A DNA stretch of 64,000 nt from Bremerella sp. P1 (GTDB lineage: Bacteria; Planctomycetota; Planctomycetia; Pirellulales; Pirellulaceae), in assembly GCF_028748185.1 (NCBI RefSeq), contig NZ_CP118164.1, forward strand, positions 1,116,001-1,180,000, written 5' to 3'. Position numbers and translations under genes: made by a program. Shown here piece by piece: positions 16,077 to 25,597 of the stretch (its first letter is position 1; each line of letters starts with the position of its first letter). Under the pieces are notes generated by a model. That model searched no databases. It was not told the origin of the DNA and was given only the letters and a program-made list of their open reading frames with translations.

Positions 16077-17531
16077 CTACTTCTTCCTGCGCATCCCCTT
16101 CGCTTTCCAGTTGCCGTAGGTCGCATTGAGCACCTCATCGACCTTCGCGCGATCGTCGCGATTGGCGAACGCTGCCAGCATTGGGTCTTCGGTTGCTTTC
16201 ATGTGAGCGACCAGCTGCTTTTGAAGCTCTTTGATCTGGTCAGCATACTCGGGGTTGTCGATCAAGTTGTGCAAGCAGTCTGGATCCTTCTTCAAATCGT
16301 AAAACTCTTCCGGCACACGGTAGCGGAAAAGATCGACGCGGGCCTGGATGGCTGGGTCGGTCTTGGCGGCCTCATTCATTGCGGCCATCGTCTTACCTTC
16401 GTTGTTGTTGCGATACCAGTACTCGCCGTTGCTGAAGGGATTGTAGATGTAGCCAAAGTTTTCGTTCTGCACACAGCGCATCGGCACGGCAGCCCCGCCG
16501 GCCTTGGAGTCGATCTGCGTGAAGACGTATTCACGCCCCTCTTGCTTCTCGCCTTTGAGAAGCGGCAGGAACGAACGACCGTCGAGCCCTTCCGGACCAG
16601 CGGCCTTAGTTACATCGAGGAACGTCGGGAAGAAGTCAACGACCGAGACGAAATTCTGATCGTCGACCGAGCCTGGCTGAATACGTCCTGGCCACCGCAC
16701 TAATAGCGGACTGCGGGTACTATGGAACCAAGCGTTGCACTTAGCGAAAGGAACGGCAATGCCGTTATCGGTGATGAACAGCACCAGCGTGTTGTCGGCT
16801 TCGCCGGACTCTTCGAGGGCCTGCATCACGCTGCCAAACGTATCATCGAGCCGCCGGGTCGAGTTCATGTAGGTCGCCAGTTCTTCACGAACGCCCGGCA
16901 GGTCAGGCAGGAAGCCTGGCACGTCGACGTCTTCCGCCATGTACACCTTCGAGGGCATAGCGGCTCCCTTGGTGAGCTTCTCTGGATTGCAATACGGACG
17001 ATGCGGATCGTGCGAGTTGACCATGAAGTAGAACGGCTTGTCCGCATCCTTGCACTCTTTAAGAAAGGTCTTCGCACGCTCGTAGTAAATCTGTGGATTG
17101 CGTCCGTTGCCCAGATCCTTTTGATCGAACGCGTAGTCCCAGTTCATCGACTTCTTCGGCGTCGAGTGAGGAACCTTGCCCAGGATACCTGCGTGATATC
17201 CGGCCGCTTGCAATGTGTTCACGATATCCGGCACGTCTTCCCGAGCCGGCATGAAGCCCATCGCGCCGGAGCGATGGCTGTAACGCCCCGTCGCGATGAT
17301 CGCTCGGCACGGGGCACAGATCGCGGCATTCACATGAGCCCGGTTGAACTTCATGCTCTCGGCCGCAAAGGCATCGAGATTCGGCGTGAGGTCTTTCGGT
17401 TTACCACCGTAAACGCCAAGCGATCCCGCGTGCAGGTCATCGGCGGTAAAGAGCAGAATATTAGGACGCTCGGCCGCGAACAGCGAGCTGGTCAGAAGCG
17501 TGAAGAGGATAGCCAGGAGTGTTGTCTTCAT
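16077..17531 (-). CDS. Secreted sulfatase (Cys-type, formylglycine-dependent)
   Basis: A 484-residue exported arylsulfatase-family enzyme. Signal peptide TTLLAILFTLLTSSLFAAE; metal-binding start PNILLFTADDLHAGSLGVYG; sulfatase signature CAPCRAIIATG with Cys at the formylglycine position (C-x-P-x-R); later VNSHDPHRPYCNP and FITDNGIAVPFAK complete the site. It would hydrolyse sulfate esters, probably of marine polysaccharides, after conversion of Cys by a formylglycine-generating enzyme encoded elsewhere. ATG 17531 is chosen because it starts the signal peptide; the frame is open further upstream. It heads a unit with the interrupted ORF and the dehydrogenase. Confidence 0.93.
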   Translation of the reverse strand: MKTTLLAILFTLLTSSLFAAERPNILLFTADDLHAGSLGVYGGKPKDLTPNLDAFAAESMKFNRAHVNAAICAPCRAIIATGRYSHRSGAMGFMPAREDVPDIVNTLQAAGYHAGILGKVPHSTPKKSMNWDYAFDQKDLGNGRNPQIYYERAKTFLKECKDADKPFYFMVNSHDPHRPYCNPEKLTKGAAMPSKVYMAEDVDVPGFLPDLPGVREELATYMNSTRRLDDTFGSVMQALEESGEADNTLVLFITDNGIAVPFAKCNAWFHSTRSPLLVRWPGRIQPGSVDDQNFVSVVDFFPTFLDVTKAAGPEGLDGRSFLPLLKGEKQEGREYVFTQIDSKAGGAAVPMRCVQNENFGYIYNPFSNGEYWYRNNNEGKTMAAMNEAAKTDPAIQARVDLFRYRVPEEFYDLKKDPDCLHNLIDNPEYADQIKELQKQLVAHMKATEDPMLAAFANRDDRAKVDEVLNATYGNWKAKGMRRKK

Positions 17532-17743
17532 GTGGGCTCTCGAATTGGAAGCGTATTCGATAGAAGAGAGAGCCCCATTGTAAATACCGGGGAGTGATTG
17601 AGCCAATATTCTATGAAACTCTGCCGGTTTTGTTCTTGGTCGTGATTGTGGGCGAGAAACAGAATCTAACTGTTTCGACGTCACTTTCAGAAGTTTACAA
17701 TCAGCCGCTCTAGCATCGTTCCTGACACCCTAAGAGTCGCAAC

Positions 17744-18241
17744 GTGAAACCAGAACACCAACTTCTGATGCTTGGAATTTGCTCTGTCCCCTTGATTGCT
17801 GTCTTTCATGTCTACTTTCTGCGGGCTGGGATTAGGCTCTTTAACAAGCTGTTCGTGAAGGTTCCTAAGGAGGTCAAACAGCAAGGTATGGAACAATACT
17901 ATTGCGATAATGGCGCTGTTCGAGAACAATCTTTCTTCACGACCTACCTGTTTATGGTGGGGGCCTATGTCGTAGTGAACCTGTTTTGGCTTTTCGCCGG
18001 GCCGTGGTTCGCCAGCTATGTAGACCTGGACCTTCAGAATAAATTCCACGGTTTCCTTTTGGTCGTCATCAGCCTGGTCGGCAACACTATTCTGATGGCA
18101 ATCATGTTGTTACCGTTTCTGGCGACAACGATTACGCGAGCACTCATCATCGCCATTTTTCAAACAGTGATCGGCGCGGTCATCGTAGGCTTATTAACGG
18201 GGATCGGCTACGCCGTTTACTACGCCACGAATGCCGCGTAA
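17744..18241 (+). CDS. Hypothetical membrane protein
   Basis: The 165-residue protein (GTG start) has four hydrophobic segments: about residues 7-27 (LLMLGICSVPLIAVFHVYFL), 66-89, 103-128 and 133-160. A soluble loop between the first two carries VKVPKEVKQQGMEQYYCDN. No family is recognised. It is alone on the plus strand, and its final 22 bases overlap the 3' end of the convergent DUF420 gene. Its composition is somewhat AT-richer than its neighbours. Confidence 0.6.
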   Translation: MKPEHQLLMLGICSVPLIAVFHVYFLRAGIRLFNKLFVKVPKEVKQQGMEQYYCDNGAVREQSFFTTYLFMVGAYVVVNLFWLFAGPWFASYVDLDLQNKFHGFLLVVISLVGNTILMAIMLLPFLATTITRALIIAIFQTVIGAVIVGLLTGIGYAVYYATNAA

Positions 18242-18714
18242 TAGAATACCCACCCTGTAACCGCCGTCAGCAGCATGCCGATGGCGGCCAGGCGTGCCCA
18301 AAAGATATGAGTCTGGCTGTAGGGGCTGGGTTCGGCTGGGTTTGGGAATTTGGTGATGCCGTGCCAGATGACGAAGATCCACAACAAGGGCGTCGGGATG
18401 GCAAACAGCAAGTGGAAGTACAGCAGTCCGTGAACGGTGCCTGAGCTGAAGCTGGACGGTTCGGCCAACGCTTCCCAATCGGTGAAGAAGCGAACGTCGA
18501 CTTCAAAGGCCGTCACCGCGACCAGCAGCACCACGCCAGTGACAATCTGAATCCACTTGTGCAGTTGGTACAGACGGCGATAACGCACCAGGTAGATGCT
18601 TACTCCCAACACCAAGATAATGCCGAACATCGCCGCAGCGACGAAGTCGATCATGATCGAGCCACGAGTTGGCAGGAAGCCGGCGTTCTGTGCAATCAGC
18701 GATAAAGCGTTCAT
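18220..18714 (-). CDS. DUF420 family membrane protein
   Basis: A 164-residue integral membrane protein with about four to five helices. The core, FLPTRGSIMIDFVAAAMFGI, followed by LVRYRRLYQLHKWIQIVTGVV and a helix with HGLLYFHLLFAIPTPLLWIF, fits DUF420, the group that includes the CtaM oxidase-assembly protein. It is 24 kb away from the oxidase operon, which carries its own DUF420 gene. ATG 18714 is preferred to TTG 18717. Its 3' end overlaps the convergent membrane protein gene by 22 bases. The role is probably linked to membrane haem or copper proteins; inferred. Confidence 0.7.
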   Translation of the reverse strand: MNALSLIAQNAGFLPTRGSIMIDFVAAAMFGIILVLGVSIYLVRYRRLYQLHKWIQIVTGVVLLVAVTAFEVDVRFFTDWEALAEPSSFSSGTVHGLLYFHLLFAIPTPLLWIFVIWHGITKFPNPAEPSPYSQTHIFWARLAAIGMLLTAVTGWVFYYAAFVA

Positions 18715-18981
18715 CAATAAGCCCCATGGCGAGCTGTCAGATGGTTTTTCAATAAAGGTGCTCGCTCCGTTTTACTATCGTCACCTCCCGATGATATCAC
18801 CGATACAAATCTTTCCCAGACCGGCTTGAAGTGACTGTTTCTTGCGGAGTTACGGCGTCTGCCAGGGGCAGCTGCTAGCAGTCGGGACTTCTCTTTGGAA
18901 ACTGGCCTGTCGGTGATTGGCTCGTTTTGACATACTCTCGCCCGATTATTTCCCTGGATTCGCTTCGTAGTGAGCCCTTGT

Positions 18982-19731
18982 ATGCGCGAGTTGTCCCTAT
19001 TTATTCCCTACGCCGATTGGAACGAATCGATCCGTCAGCAGGTGGAAACGATGACGGACATCCTGCGCGCAAGTGACCTGACCAGCGAAGTGATTCTGCT
19101 ATCTCTGTCCGCCGATAGCCAGGACACCCCGAAGGTTTTTGACCAACGGGAGGGCATTCGGCGCGTCGAGATACATCGGCCTCGGACGTATTCATCGGCC
19201 CTGTTTTGCGGGACTCAGGTAGCCGAAGGAGAACTGATTGTCCACTTGCCGGCCGAGACCAGCATTCCGCGTGGCATGCTTCACGGATTGTTGCAGCAGT
19301 TGATCCAGCAGGATTTAGTGCTTGTTTCGGCAAGCAAAGAACATGTGCCAGGTATGCGAATCGTTCCCGGTTGGCTATCGCGGCGCATGGGAGGTAATAC
19401 ACGATGGGACGTTTCGCGGCTGGTGTGGGGAGCACGCCGTGAAGCCTTGGCCCGCTTGCCACAGATTCAAGGGCTCAGCCGCGGCTTGCCCTTACTGGTT
19501 GGCATGCAAGGGTACCGGGTTGCCGTTTGTCCGTCTCATACGATCGGTGGCCAGCCGACAGACTCCTCCCCACTTCCCGATTGTTGGTCCTGGAAAGATT
19601 GGGCCGGGCACCGCTGGTTACAGCAGCGATGGACCCAAGTCGATTTCAGCGAAGCAAACGGGCCTGCAGATATCCATCCGAATCTGCGAGTCGCGTTCTT
19701 CGAAGACGAATCAAGACGCAAGGCGGGCTAA
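18982..19731 (+). CDS. Degenerate glycosyltransferase-like protein upstream of lpxB
   Basis: The 249-residue soluble protein begins RELSLFIPYADWNESIRQQV, like the first strand of a family 2 glycosyltransferase, and its GTQVAEGELIVHLPAETSIP segment occupies the place of the DxD-containing strand, but with HLPAE instead of an acidic pair. Catalytic motifs are therefore not convincing. ATG 18982 is used; a GTG four codons upstream is possible. The stop is 17 bases before lpxB, so the two are probably co-transcribed and this gene may belong to lipid A or envelope synthesis. The fold assignment is an inference. Confidence 0.5.
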   Translation: MRELSLFIPYADWNESIRQQVETMTDILRASDLTSEVILLSLSADSQDTPKVFDQREGIRRVEIHRPRTYSSALFCGTQVAEGELIVHLPAETSIPRGMLHGLLQQLIQQDLVLVSASKEHVPGMRIVPGWLSRRMGGNTRWDVSRLVWGARREALARLPQIQGLSRGLPLLVGMQGYRVAVCPSHTIGGQPTDSSPLPDCWSWKDWAGHRWLQQRWTQVDFSEANGPADIHPNLRVAFFEDESRRKAG

Positions 19732-19748
19732 AAAGGTTGACGGAACCG

Positions 19749-20969
19749 ATGGAGATATTTTTCAGCGTCGGCGAACCGAGCGGCGACCTGCATGGTGCGA
19801 ATTTAATTCGTGCCCTCAAGTCGCGCCGACCAGACATTAAGTGCGTTGGCTACGGCGGGCCTAAGATGGCCGAAGCCGGTTGCCAACTTCACGAGGACCT
19901 GACGCGTTGGGCCATCATGTGGTTCCTGCGCGCGCTGTTGAATCTGCACAACTTCATTGGCCTCATGCTGCGGGCCAATCGATACTTTCGCGAACACAAG
20001 CCGGACGCAGTCGTCCTGATCGACTACCCAGGCTTCAACTGGTGGATTGCCGGGCGCGCCAAAGCGCACGGCATTCCGGTCTTCTACTACGGGACACCTC
20101 AGCTGTGGGCCTGGGCCGAATGGCGCGTCAACAAGATGCGTCGGCTGGTCGATCACGCGCTCTGCAAGCTTCCGTTTGAAGAAGAATGGTACCGCGAGCG
20201 AGACTGTAACGCGACCTACGTCGGACATCCTTACTTCGACGAACTGGAACACCAGGTCCTCGACACCGACTTTGTCCGCCAACAAAACGAGAACACCACA
20301 CCGTTGGTCACGCTACTGCCAGGCTCGCGAAGCCAGGAAGTCAGCTCGAACTTGCCGGTCTTTTTGGAAACCGCCAAGAAGATCAAAGCCGAAGTACCCA
20401 ACGTTCGCTTCGCCATTGCCGCATTCAACGACAAACACGCCGCACTGGCCTTCGAGCACGTGCTGGCGTCCGGCGTGGAAGCCGAAGTCCATGTCGACCT
20501 GACACCGGAACTGATTCACAGCGCGACCTGCTGCCTGGCTTGCAGTGGCTCGGTTTCGCTGGAACTCTTGTACCACGAAAAGCCTTCGGTGGTGCACTAC
20601 AAGATCAGCCCGTTTGCTCACTGGGTGCAAAGTCACTTTCGCAAGGTGAAGTACATCACCTTGGTGAACCTGCTCTCGCGGAACGACCTGTTTTACGAAA
20701 ACGGCTACTTCACGTACGATCCCGATGCCCAGGGAGCCGACGAGGTGGTCTTTCCGGAATACCTGACGTACCGCAATCGTAGCGACGACATGGCCAAGCG
20801 AATCGCGGCCTGGCTGCAGGAGCCAAGCTCGACTCGCAAGACGGTCGAGCAACTGCGCACCTTGAAGCAACGTGTCGTTGGCCAAGGGGCTTCCAGTCGT
20901 GGTGCGGACTACATCCTGTCGCACCTTGCAGCAGGCAAACACGAAGACCAAGGCTCGAAAGCGGCGTAG
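19749..20969 (+). CDS. lpxB: Lipid-A-disaccharide synthase
   Basis: LpxB joins UDP-2,3-diacylglucosamine and lipid X to form the lipid A disaccharide on the inner face of the inner membrane. The 406-residue protein shows the family start EIFFSVGEPSGDLHGANL, then KCVGYGGPKMAEAGCQL, IDYPGFNWWIAGRAKAHG, YYGTPQLWAWAEWR, LLPGSRSQEV and the C-terminal ACSGSVSLELLYHEKPSVV. ATG 19749 aligns with the family start; the frame upstream belongs to another gene. Together with the efflux TolC-type gene it shows a Gram-negative envelope. The preceding gene lies 17 bases upstream. Confidence 0.96.
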   Translation: MEIFFSVGEPSGDLHGANLIRALKSRRPDIKCVGYGGPKMAEAGCQLHEDLTRWAIMWFLRALLNLHNFIGLMLRANRYFREHKPDAVVLIDYPGFNWWIAGRAKAHGIPVFYYGTPQLWAWAEWRVNKMRRLVDHALCKLPFEEEWYRERDCNATYVGHPYFDELEHQVLDTDFVRQQNENTTPLVTLLPGSRSQEVSSNLPVFLETAKKIKAEVPNVRFAIAAFNDKHAALAFEHVLASGVEAEVHVDLTPELIHSATCCLACSGSVSLELLYHEKPSVVHYKISPFAHWVQSHFRKVKYITLVNLLSRNDLFYENGYFTYDPDAQGADEVVFPEYLTYRNRSDDMAKRIAAWLQEPSSTRKTVEQLRTLKQRVVGQGASSRGADYILSHLAAGKHEDQGSKAA

Positions 20970-20983
20970 CTTACCAGCCGCTT
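20959..20983. terminator. Weak hairpin between lpxB and the convergent hydrolase gene
   Basis: AAGCGGC (20959-20965) pairs with GCCGCTT (20977-20983) around an 11-base loop at the end of lpxB. There is no T tract. A possible shared 3' structure only. Confidence 0.35.
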
Positions 20984-20997
20984 AGGCTTGAAAACCA

Positions 20998-21705
20998 CTA
21001 ATGGATTTCCAACGTCTGCCCTGGTTCTAGAACGTGGGGTGTGGCGTTGGTCTCGTGACGGACTTTGCTGGCCCAAGCCGTGGCATCTTGTTCAATCGGT
21101 GGCCACGTGTTGTAGTGCCCGGGGATAACCTGCTTTGGCTGAAGCAGTTTGACGGCGCGGATCGAATCTTCGACGCCCATGGTGTACAGGTCACCAATGG
21201 GAAGCACCGCGGCGTCCAGGACCATGTCGCCGATCAACTTCATATCGCTGAACAGGGCCGTATCGCCAGCGAAGTAGATCTTCCGGCCAGCCGCTTCGAC
21301 AACAAACCCAGTCGGCATGCCGCCGTAGGTTCCATCCGGCAGGCCGTTGCTGTGCAGAGCCAATGTCATGGTCACCGAGCCAAACGGCATCTTAAGTGTT
21401 CCCCCGAGGTTCATCCCGGTGACGCCTTCCACTTCATGGGCCGACAACCAATTGGCCGTTTCGTAGATGGTTACGACATGGGCTTTGGTTCGCTTGGCGA
21501 TCTCGACAATGTCGTACTTGCCATCCCCTTTCGCGCCGACGTGATCGCCGTGGCCATGCGTCAGCAAGATGGTATCGGCCTCGACCGCATCGGCCGCGAT
21601 ATCAGCTACCGGATTACCTGAGAAGAACGGGTCGATCAAGATTTTGTGGTCTGCGGTATGAAGCGACCATGTGCCGTGTCCGTGCCAAATAAGCTTGAGC
21701 GTCAT
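20998..21705 (-). CDS. UPF0173-type metal-dependent hydrolase
   Basis: The 235-residue cytoplasmic protein is a small metallo-beta-lactamase-fold hydrolase: LKLIWHGHGTWSLHTADHKILIDPF at the start, the metal motif THGHGDHVGAKG, later YFAGDTALFSDM and VIPGHYNTWP. This matches UPF0173 proteins; substrates are unknown. ATG 21705 is chosen since it opens the conserved fold and GGGAG lies about eleven bases before it; an ATG at 21762 would add an unconserved head. It converges with lpxB. Confidence 0.9.
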   Translation of the reverse strand: MTLKLIWHGHGTWSLHTADHKILIDPFFSGNPVADIAADAVEADTILLTHGHGDHVGAKGDGKYDIVEIAKRTKAHVVTIYETANWLSAHEVEGVTGMNLGGTLKMPFGSVTMTLALHSNGLPDGTYGGMPTGFVVEAAGRKIYFAGDTALFSDMKLIGDMVLDAAVLPIGDLYTMGVEDSIRAVKLLQPKQVIPGHYNTWPPIEQDATAWASKVRHETNATPHVLEPGQTLEIH

Positions 21706-21955
21706 CGAAGGTTTCTCCCTGGATGGTTGAGGCGGGGCTGCTTGCCAAGTGGTATTCGTCATCGCCTTTTCCTAATCACCACCATAGCGGACGTCGGCAA
21801 TCGCTGCCAAGTACCGCCTAGATGAAGGTTTAGGGTGTTTTCCCTGCCAATCAGGCATGGTTGTGATAAGCCCAAAAAACCCGATAATTAACCGCTGTGC
21901 CCCTGATGCAAATTACCCACCCATCCACTTGTTAGATCGCAAAGAGAGCAACGCC

Positions 21956-23164
21956 ATGGACCAAATCGACCTGGTGCGCAGTCTGAAGACCAAGAACAAC
22001 ACGAAGATCGTCATGTTTGTCGGCGACGGCCTGGGTGGGCTGCCGCACGAACCAGGCGGCAAGACGGAACTGGAAGCCGCCAAAACACCAAACCTGGATG
22101 CCCTGGCCGCCAAGAGCGTGCAAGGCGGAAGCATCCCAGTGAAGCCAGGCATCAGCCCTGGTAGCGGCCCGGGTCACTTGGGACTATTTGGCTACGATCC
22201 GCTGAAGTTCCTGATCGGACGTGGAGCCTTGGAAGCGACCGGTATCGGTCTGCCTCTGCAAGAAGGGGACGTCGCCGTTCGCTGCAACTTCTGCACGATC
22301 GACGCCGACGGCAAGATCACCGATCGCCGTGCCGGCCGTATTCCAACCGAAGAAAGCGCTCCGCTAGCCGAAAGCCTGAACGCAATCAAAATCCCCGGTG
22401 TCGAGGTGATCGTCAAGCCCGTGAAAGAACACCGCTTCGTGGTGGTCTTCCGCGGTGGTGATGGCTTGGGCGGTAATGTTGCCGACACCGACCCGCAAGC
22501 GACCGGCGTTCTTCCACTCGATCCGGTTGGTGCCGACGAAGCGAGCAACAAGACGGCTGCGATCGCGAAGCAGTTTGTTGAAGAAGCCAAGAAGATGCTC
22601 AAGGACGAGAAGAAGGCCAACTGCCTGACCATGCGTGGTTTCTCGGCCAAGCCTTCGATTCCTTCGTACGAAGAAGTCTACGGCCTGAAGGCCGGTGCCA
22701 TCGCCGTGTACCCAATGTACAAGGGCTTGGCGAGCCTGGTCGGCATGGACATCCTGGGCGAAGCTCAATCGCTGGACGAAGAGCTCGAAGTCCTTAAGCA
22801 GAACTGGGACGACTACGACTTCTTCTTCATCCACTTCAAGTACACCGACTCGAGTGGTGAAGATGGCGATTTCGATGCCAAGGTGAAGCGAACCGAAGAG
22901 TTCGACGCTCAGATTCCTAAGATCCTGGATCTGAACCCGGACGTGCTGATCGTCACCGGCGACCACAGCACCCCTTCGTTCCTGGCCAGCCACAGTTGGC
23001 ACCCGGTTCCCACCTTGCTGTACTCGAACTGCTGCCGACCGGACGGTCACACCACCTTCGGCGAAGCGACTGCCTGCCGGGGTGGCTTGGGTTTGTTTGA
23101 AGCCCAGTACCTCATGTCCCTGGCCATGGCCAACGCCGGCCGACTGCAAAAGTACGGAGCCTAG
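21956..23164 (+). CDS. apgM: 2,3-bisphosphoglycerate-independent phosphoglycerate mutase, archaeal type
   Basis: The enzyme interconverts 3- and 2-phosphoglycerate in glycolysis and gluconeogenesis. The 402-residue protein belongs to the alkaline phosphatase superfamily: KIVMFVGDGLGG supplies the first metal-binding Asp, TPNLDALAAKSV follows, SPGSGPGHLGLFGYDP holds the likely nucleophilic Ser, and VTGDHSTPS supplies late metal ligands. Length and motifs match the apgM type rather than gpmI. ATG 21956 (MDQIDLVRSL) is preceded by AAAGAGAG; the frame is open further upstream without conservation. It is a single-gene unit followed by a hairpin. Confidence 0.9.
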   Translation: MDQIDLVRSLKTKNNTKIVMFVGDGLGGLPHEPGGKTELEAAKTPNLDALAAKSVQGGSIPVKPGISPGSGPGHLGLFGYDPLKFLIGRGALEATGIGLPLQEGDVAVRCNFCTIDADGKITDRRAGRIPTEESAPLAESLNAIKIPGVEVIVKPVKEHRFVVVFRGGDGLGGNVADTDPQATGVLPLDPVGADEASNKTAAIAKQFVEEAKKMLKDEKKANCLTMRGFSAKPSIPSYEEVYGLKAGAIAVYPMYKGLASLVGMDILGEAQSLDEELEVLKQNWDDYDFFFIHFKYTDSSGEDGDFDAKVKRTEEFDAQIPKILDLNPDVLIVTGDHSTPSFLASHSWHPVPTLLYSNCCRPDGHTTFGEATACRGGLGLFEAQYLMSLAMANAGRLQKYGA

Positions 23165-23545
23165 GCCTCGTCCTTTTTAAATAAGAGAAATCCAGGTAAC
23201 ACGGCACCTGCGCCGTGTTACCTCCCCCCTTAAAAGTGGCGAGTACTACAGCCCGGCCTCCCATTGCGGTTACCCGCAACAGCATAACAGGCCTCCCTTA
23301 AACTGGGATTCTCGGGAACTTTCTTTCCCATACAACAAATAAGTCCACCCCTGCGGCTATCGAATTGCCCCTTCTAACGTGGGCAAATTTAGATCGGACA
23401 GCGGCCTGCCATCAGTGCAGTCCTATGTTTCTTCAGAAATGCAATTGCTTCATGCCTCGCACTTGCATTGCGCAATTTACTTACACGGGGCATGATCGAC
23501 GCAACGGGCCCACTCGATCTCAGGGCCTAATAAAGGCAGGGGCAA
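23165..23545. other. Intergenic region before the chemoreceptor gene
   Basis: About 380 bases. After the apgM hairpin (23195-23222) there is a small stem TGCGG-TTAC-CCGCA near 23266-23280. I found no gene, no RNA gene and no obvious sigma-28 promoter for the chemoreceptor. Confidence 0.4.
23195..23222 (+). terminator. Hairpin downstream of apgM
   Basis: A perfect 11-bp stem (GGTAACACGGC at 23195-23205 with GCCGTGTTACC at 23212-23222) around a 6-base loop, 30 bases after the apgM stop. C residues rather than T follow, so termination would be weak or factor-assisted. Confidence 0.6.
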
Positions 23546-25534
23546 ATGTTGAATCGACTAAGCATTATGCAGAAGACCCTTATGGGCTTCGCAGCAATCT
23601 TGTTGCTGATGGTAATTGTGGGCGGCGTTGCCTGGAACGGACTCAGCAGTTCGTCCGACGGATTTCAGCGCTATCGCAAGCTGGCGCGAGACTCCAACTT
23701 CTGTTCCAATTTGATGGACCAGATGATGCAGCTTCGGTTTGCTGCCAAGAACTTTGACATCGCGGCCGATCCCAAGCACGTCACTCGCTTCAACGAGGTG
23801 CGTGGCCAAATCGATCAGCTATTGACCGAGGCGGACGAGCGAATCAACAACCCAGAACGTCGAGAGTACCTCAGCGGCATCGAGTCAGCCGTCGGTCTTT
23901 ATTACACCGGCTTTGAGAAGGTCGTCGAGAATCGTCAACTGCGTGAGGAACGTCTGGCGAATGTGCTGGATGTGGAGGGCCCGAAAGCATCGGAAAACCT
24001 GAACTCGATCATGACTTCGGCTCGAGCCGACGATGATGCGATTGCAGCCAGTTCGGCCGGCTTGGCCCTGAAGGACCTGCTGCAAGTTCGCTTGAGCGTC
24101 TTCAAGCTGCTCAAAACCAACAACTTGCAGTACCACGAGAAAACGCTTGCGGCAATTGATCAGGTTCAAACCGATTTCGACAAGCTCGATCAGGAAATTC
24201 AAAACCCAGAGCGTCGCAAGCTGCTGGCCGCTTCGCGTGAGAGTATCGAGACTTACCGGACTGCTTATGAAGAATTGGCCACTGCCCTTGCGACGGAACG
24301 TCGTTTGTTTAGCCAAGAACTCGATACGATCGGCCCAGAAGTCGCTGGTCTGAGCAATGATCTCAGCGGTTCGATCAAGGCCGAACAAGACCAACTGGGA
24401 CCGCAACTGGAAGCCTCGAACCGTACCACGGTGGCCGTGGTGGGAGTCGTGTGCCTGGGTGCGTTAGTCGCGGGCATCATCATCGCCGTTTTCCAAAGTC
24501 GTGCGATTGTGCTGCCTATCCGCCGCGTGATGACGATTTTGGGTGCCGTCTCGGAAGGCGACTTGCGACAGCGTCTGCAAGTGACCAGCAAGGACGAAAT
24601 CGGTGCCATGTCTGGCTCGCTCAATGTCATGGTCGAGAACCTCCAAAAAGCCATGACGGCTCTTGCCGAAAACAGCAAGGCGATCGCCAGCTCGGCTTCC
24701 GAAATGAACATGACGGCCGACAACATGGCCCACGTTTCGACCGAAACCAAGTCGCAATCGACGACGGCAGCCGCTGCCGCCGAAGAAATGTCGGCCAACA
24801 TGCGAAGCATGTCTGCCGCTGCCACGCAGATGTCTTCCAACATGGAATCGGTGGCCAGTGCTGTCGAGGAAATGTCGATCAGCATCGGCCAGATCGCCAA
24901 CAACATGGAAAAGGCCAGCGAAGTTTCGATGGAAGCCAACCAGTTGGCCGATGGTAGCCGCGATCGTTTGAACCAGCTCAACATCGCAGCCAACGAGATT
25001 GGCGACGTCGTGGAACTGATTCAAGACATCGCAGAACAAACCAATCTGCTGGCCCTGAATGCCACCATTGAAGCTGCCCGGGCTGGCGAAGCTGGCAAGG
25101 GATTTGCTGTGGTTGCTGAAGAGGTTAAGGAACTCGCCCGTCAAACGGCTTCCGCGACCGGTGACATTGAACGCCGCGTGAACGGCATCCAGGAAGCTTC
25201 CGATGAATCGATCCAATCGATTGACAAGATCCGCGAAGTTATCGAACGGATGAATCAGATCTCGCAGGAAGTTGCTGCCGCCGTGGAAGAGCAATCGGTG
25301 ACCACGCAAGAGATTGCCAATAACGTCACGCAGACTAACTCGGCCGTGCAACAGGTTTCCCGTTCGGTTTCGGAATCGGCCGTTGCTGGCGAAGAAATCG
25401 CTCGTTCGGTCAACTCGGTCGATGGCAGTGCCCTCCGAGTTTCCGAAGGTGCCGGAAAGACCAAGAACTGCAGCGGTGTGCTCAACGGTATTTCCGAGAA
25501 GCTACAAACGCTCGTTTGCCAGTTCCAGGTTTAG
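23546..25534 (+). CDS. Methyl-accepting chemotaxis protein
   Basis: The 662-residue transmembrane chemoreceptor has a first helix (about residues 11-32, [19 protein letters not shown]), a long helical periplasmic sensor of about 260 residues resembling the double four-helix-bundle (HBM) type, a second helix near 292-316 ([19 protein letters not shown]), a HAMP domain, and a methyl-accepting signalling domain with the conserved hairpin tip [19 protein letters not shown] followed by [19 protein letters not shown]. It ends without the NWETF pentapeptide. AGGGGC precedes the ATG. No che or flagellar genes are nearby, so it is an orphan receptor; the ligand is unknown. Confidence 0.95.
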   Translation: MLNRLSIMQKTLMGFAAILLLMVIVGGVAWNGLSSSSDGFQRYRKLARDSNFCSNLMDQMMQLRFAAKNFDIAADPKHVTRFNEVRGQIDQLLTEADERINNPERREYLSGIESAVGLYYTGFEKVVENRQLREERLANVLDVEGPKASENLNSIMTSARADDDAIAASSAGLALKDLLQVRLSVFKLLKTNNLQYHEKTLAAIDQVQTDFDKLDQEIQNPERRKLLAASRESIETYRTAYEELATALATERRLFSQELDTIGPEVAGLSNDLSGSIKAEQDQLGPQLEASNRTTVAVVGVVCLGALVAGIIIAVFQSRAIVLPIRRVMTILGAVSEGDLRQRLQVTSKDEIGAMSGSLNVMVENLQKAMTALAENSKAIASSASEMNMTADNMAHVSTETKSQSTTAAAAAEEMSANMRSMSAAATQMSSNMESVASAVEEMSISIGQIANNMEKASEVSMEANQLADGSRDRLNQLNIAANEIGDVVELIQDIAEQTNLLALNATIEAARAGEAGKGFAVVAEEVKELARQTASATGDIERRVNGIQEASDESIQSIDKIREVIERMNQISQEVAAAVEEQSVTTQEIANNVTQTNSAVQQVSRSVSESAVAGEEIARSVNSVDGSALRVSEGAGKTKNCSGVLNGISEKLQTLVCQFQV

Positions 25535-25560
25535 TCGCCTGCTCGATGAACAGAAACGAA

Positions 25561-25597
25561 GAAGTTGGGGCAAGGTTATCCTTGTCCCAACTTTTTT
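25561..25597. terminator. Bidirectional terminator between chemoreceptor gene and convergent small gene
   Basis: AAGTTGGGGCAAGG (25562-25575) pairs with CCTTGTCCCAACTT (25580-25593) with one G-U pair, around the loop TTAT, then a T run. The stop codon of the convergent gene (25576-25578, TAA on the minus strand) lies in the loop, so one arm of the terminator codes for the last residues of that protein. Confidence 0.88.

Noticed and set aside
15612-16703. A 363-residue plus-strand frame across the dehydrogenase/sulfatase region
   Set aside because: Antisense to the interrupted ORF and to the well-supported sulfatase; no recognisable domain and odd composition.
24464-25351. A His/Arg-rich minus-strand frame inside the chemoreceptor gene
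   Set aside because: Antisense to the conserved signalling domain; the His/Arg/Asp bias is typical of complementary reading of Ala/Ser/Glu codons.
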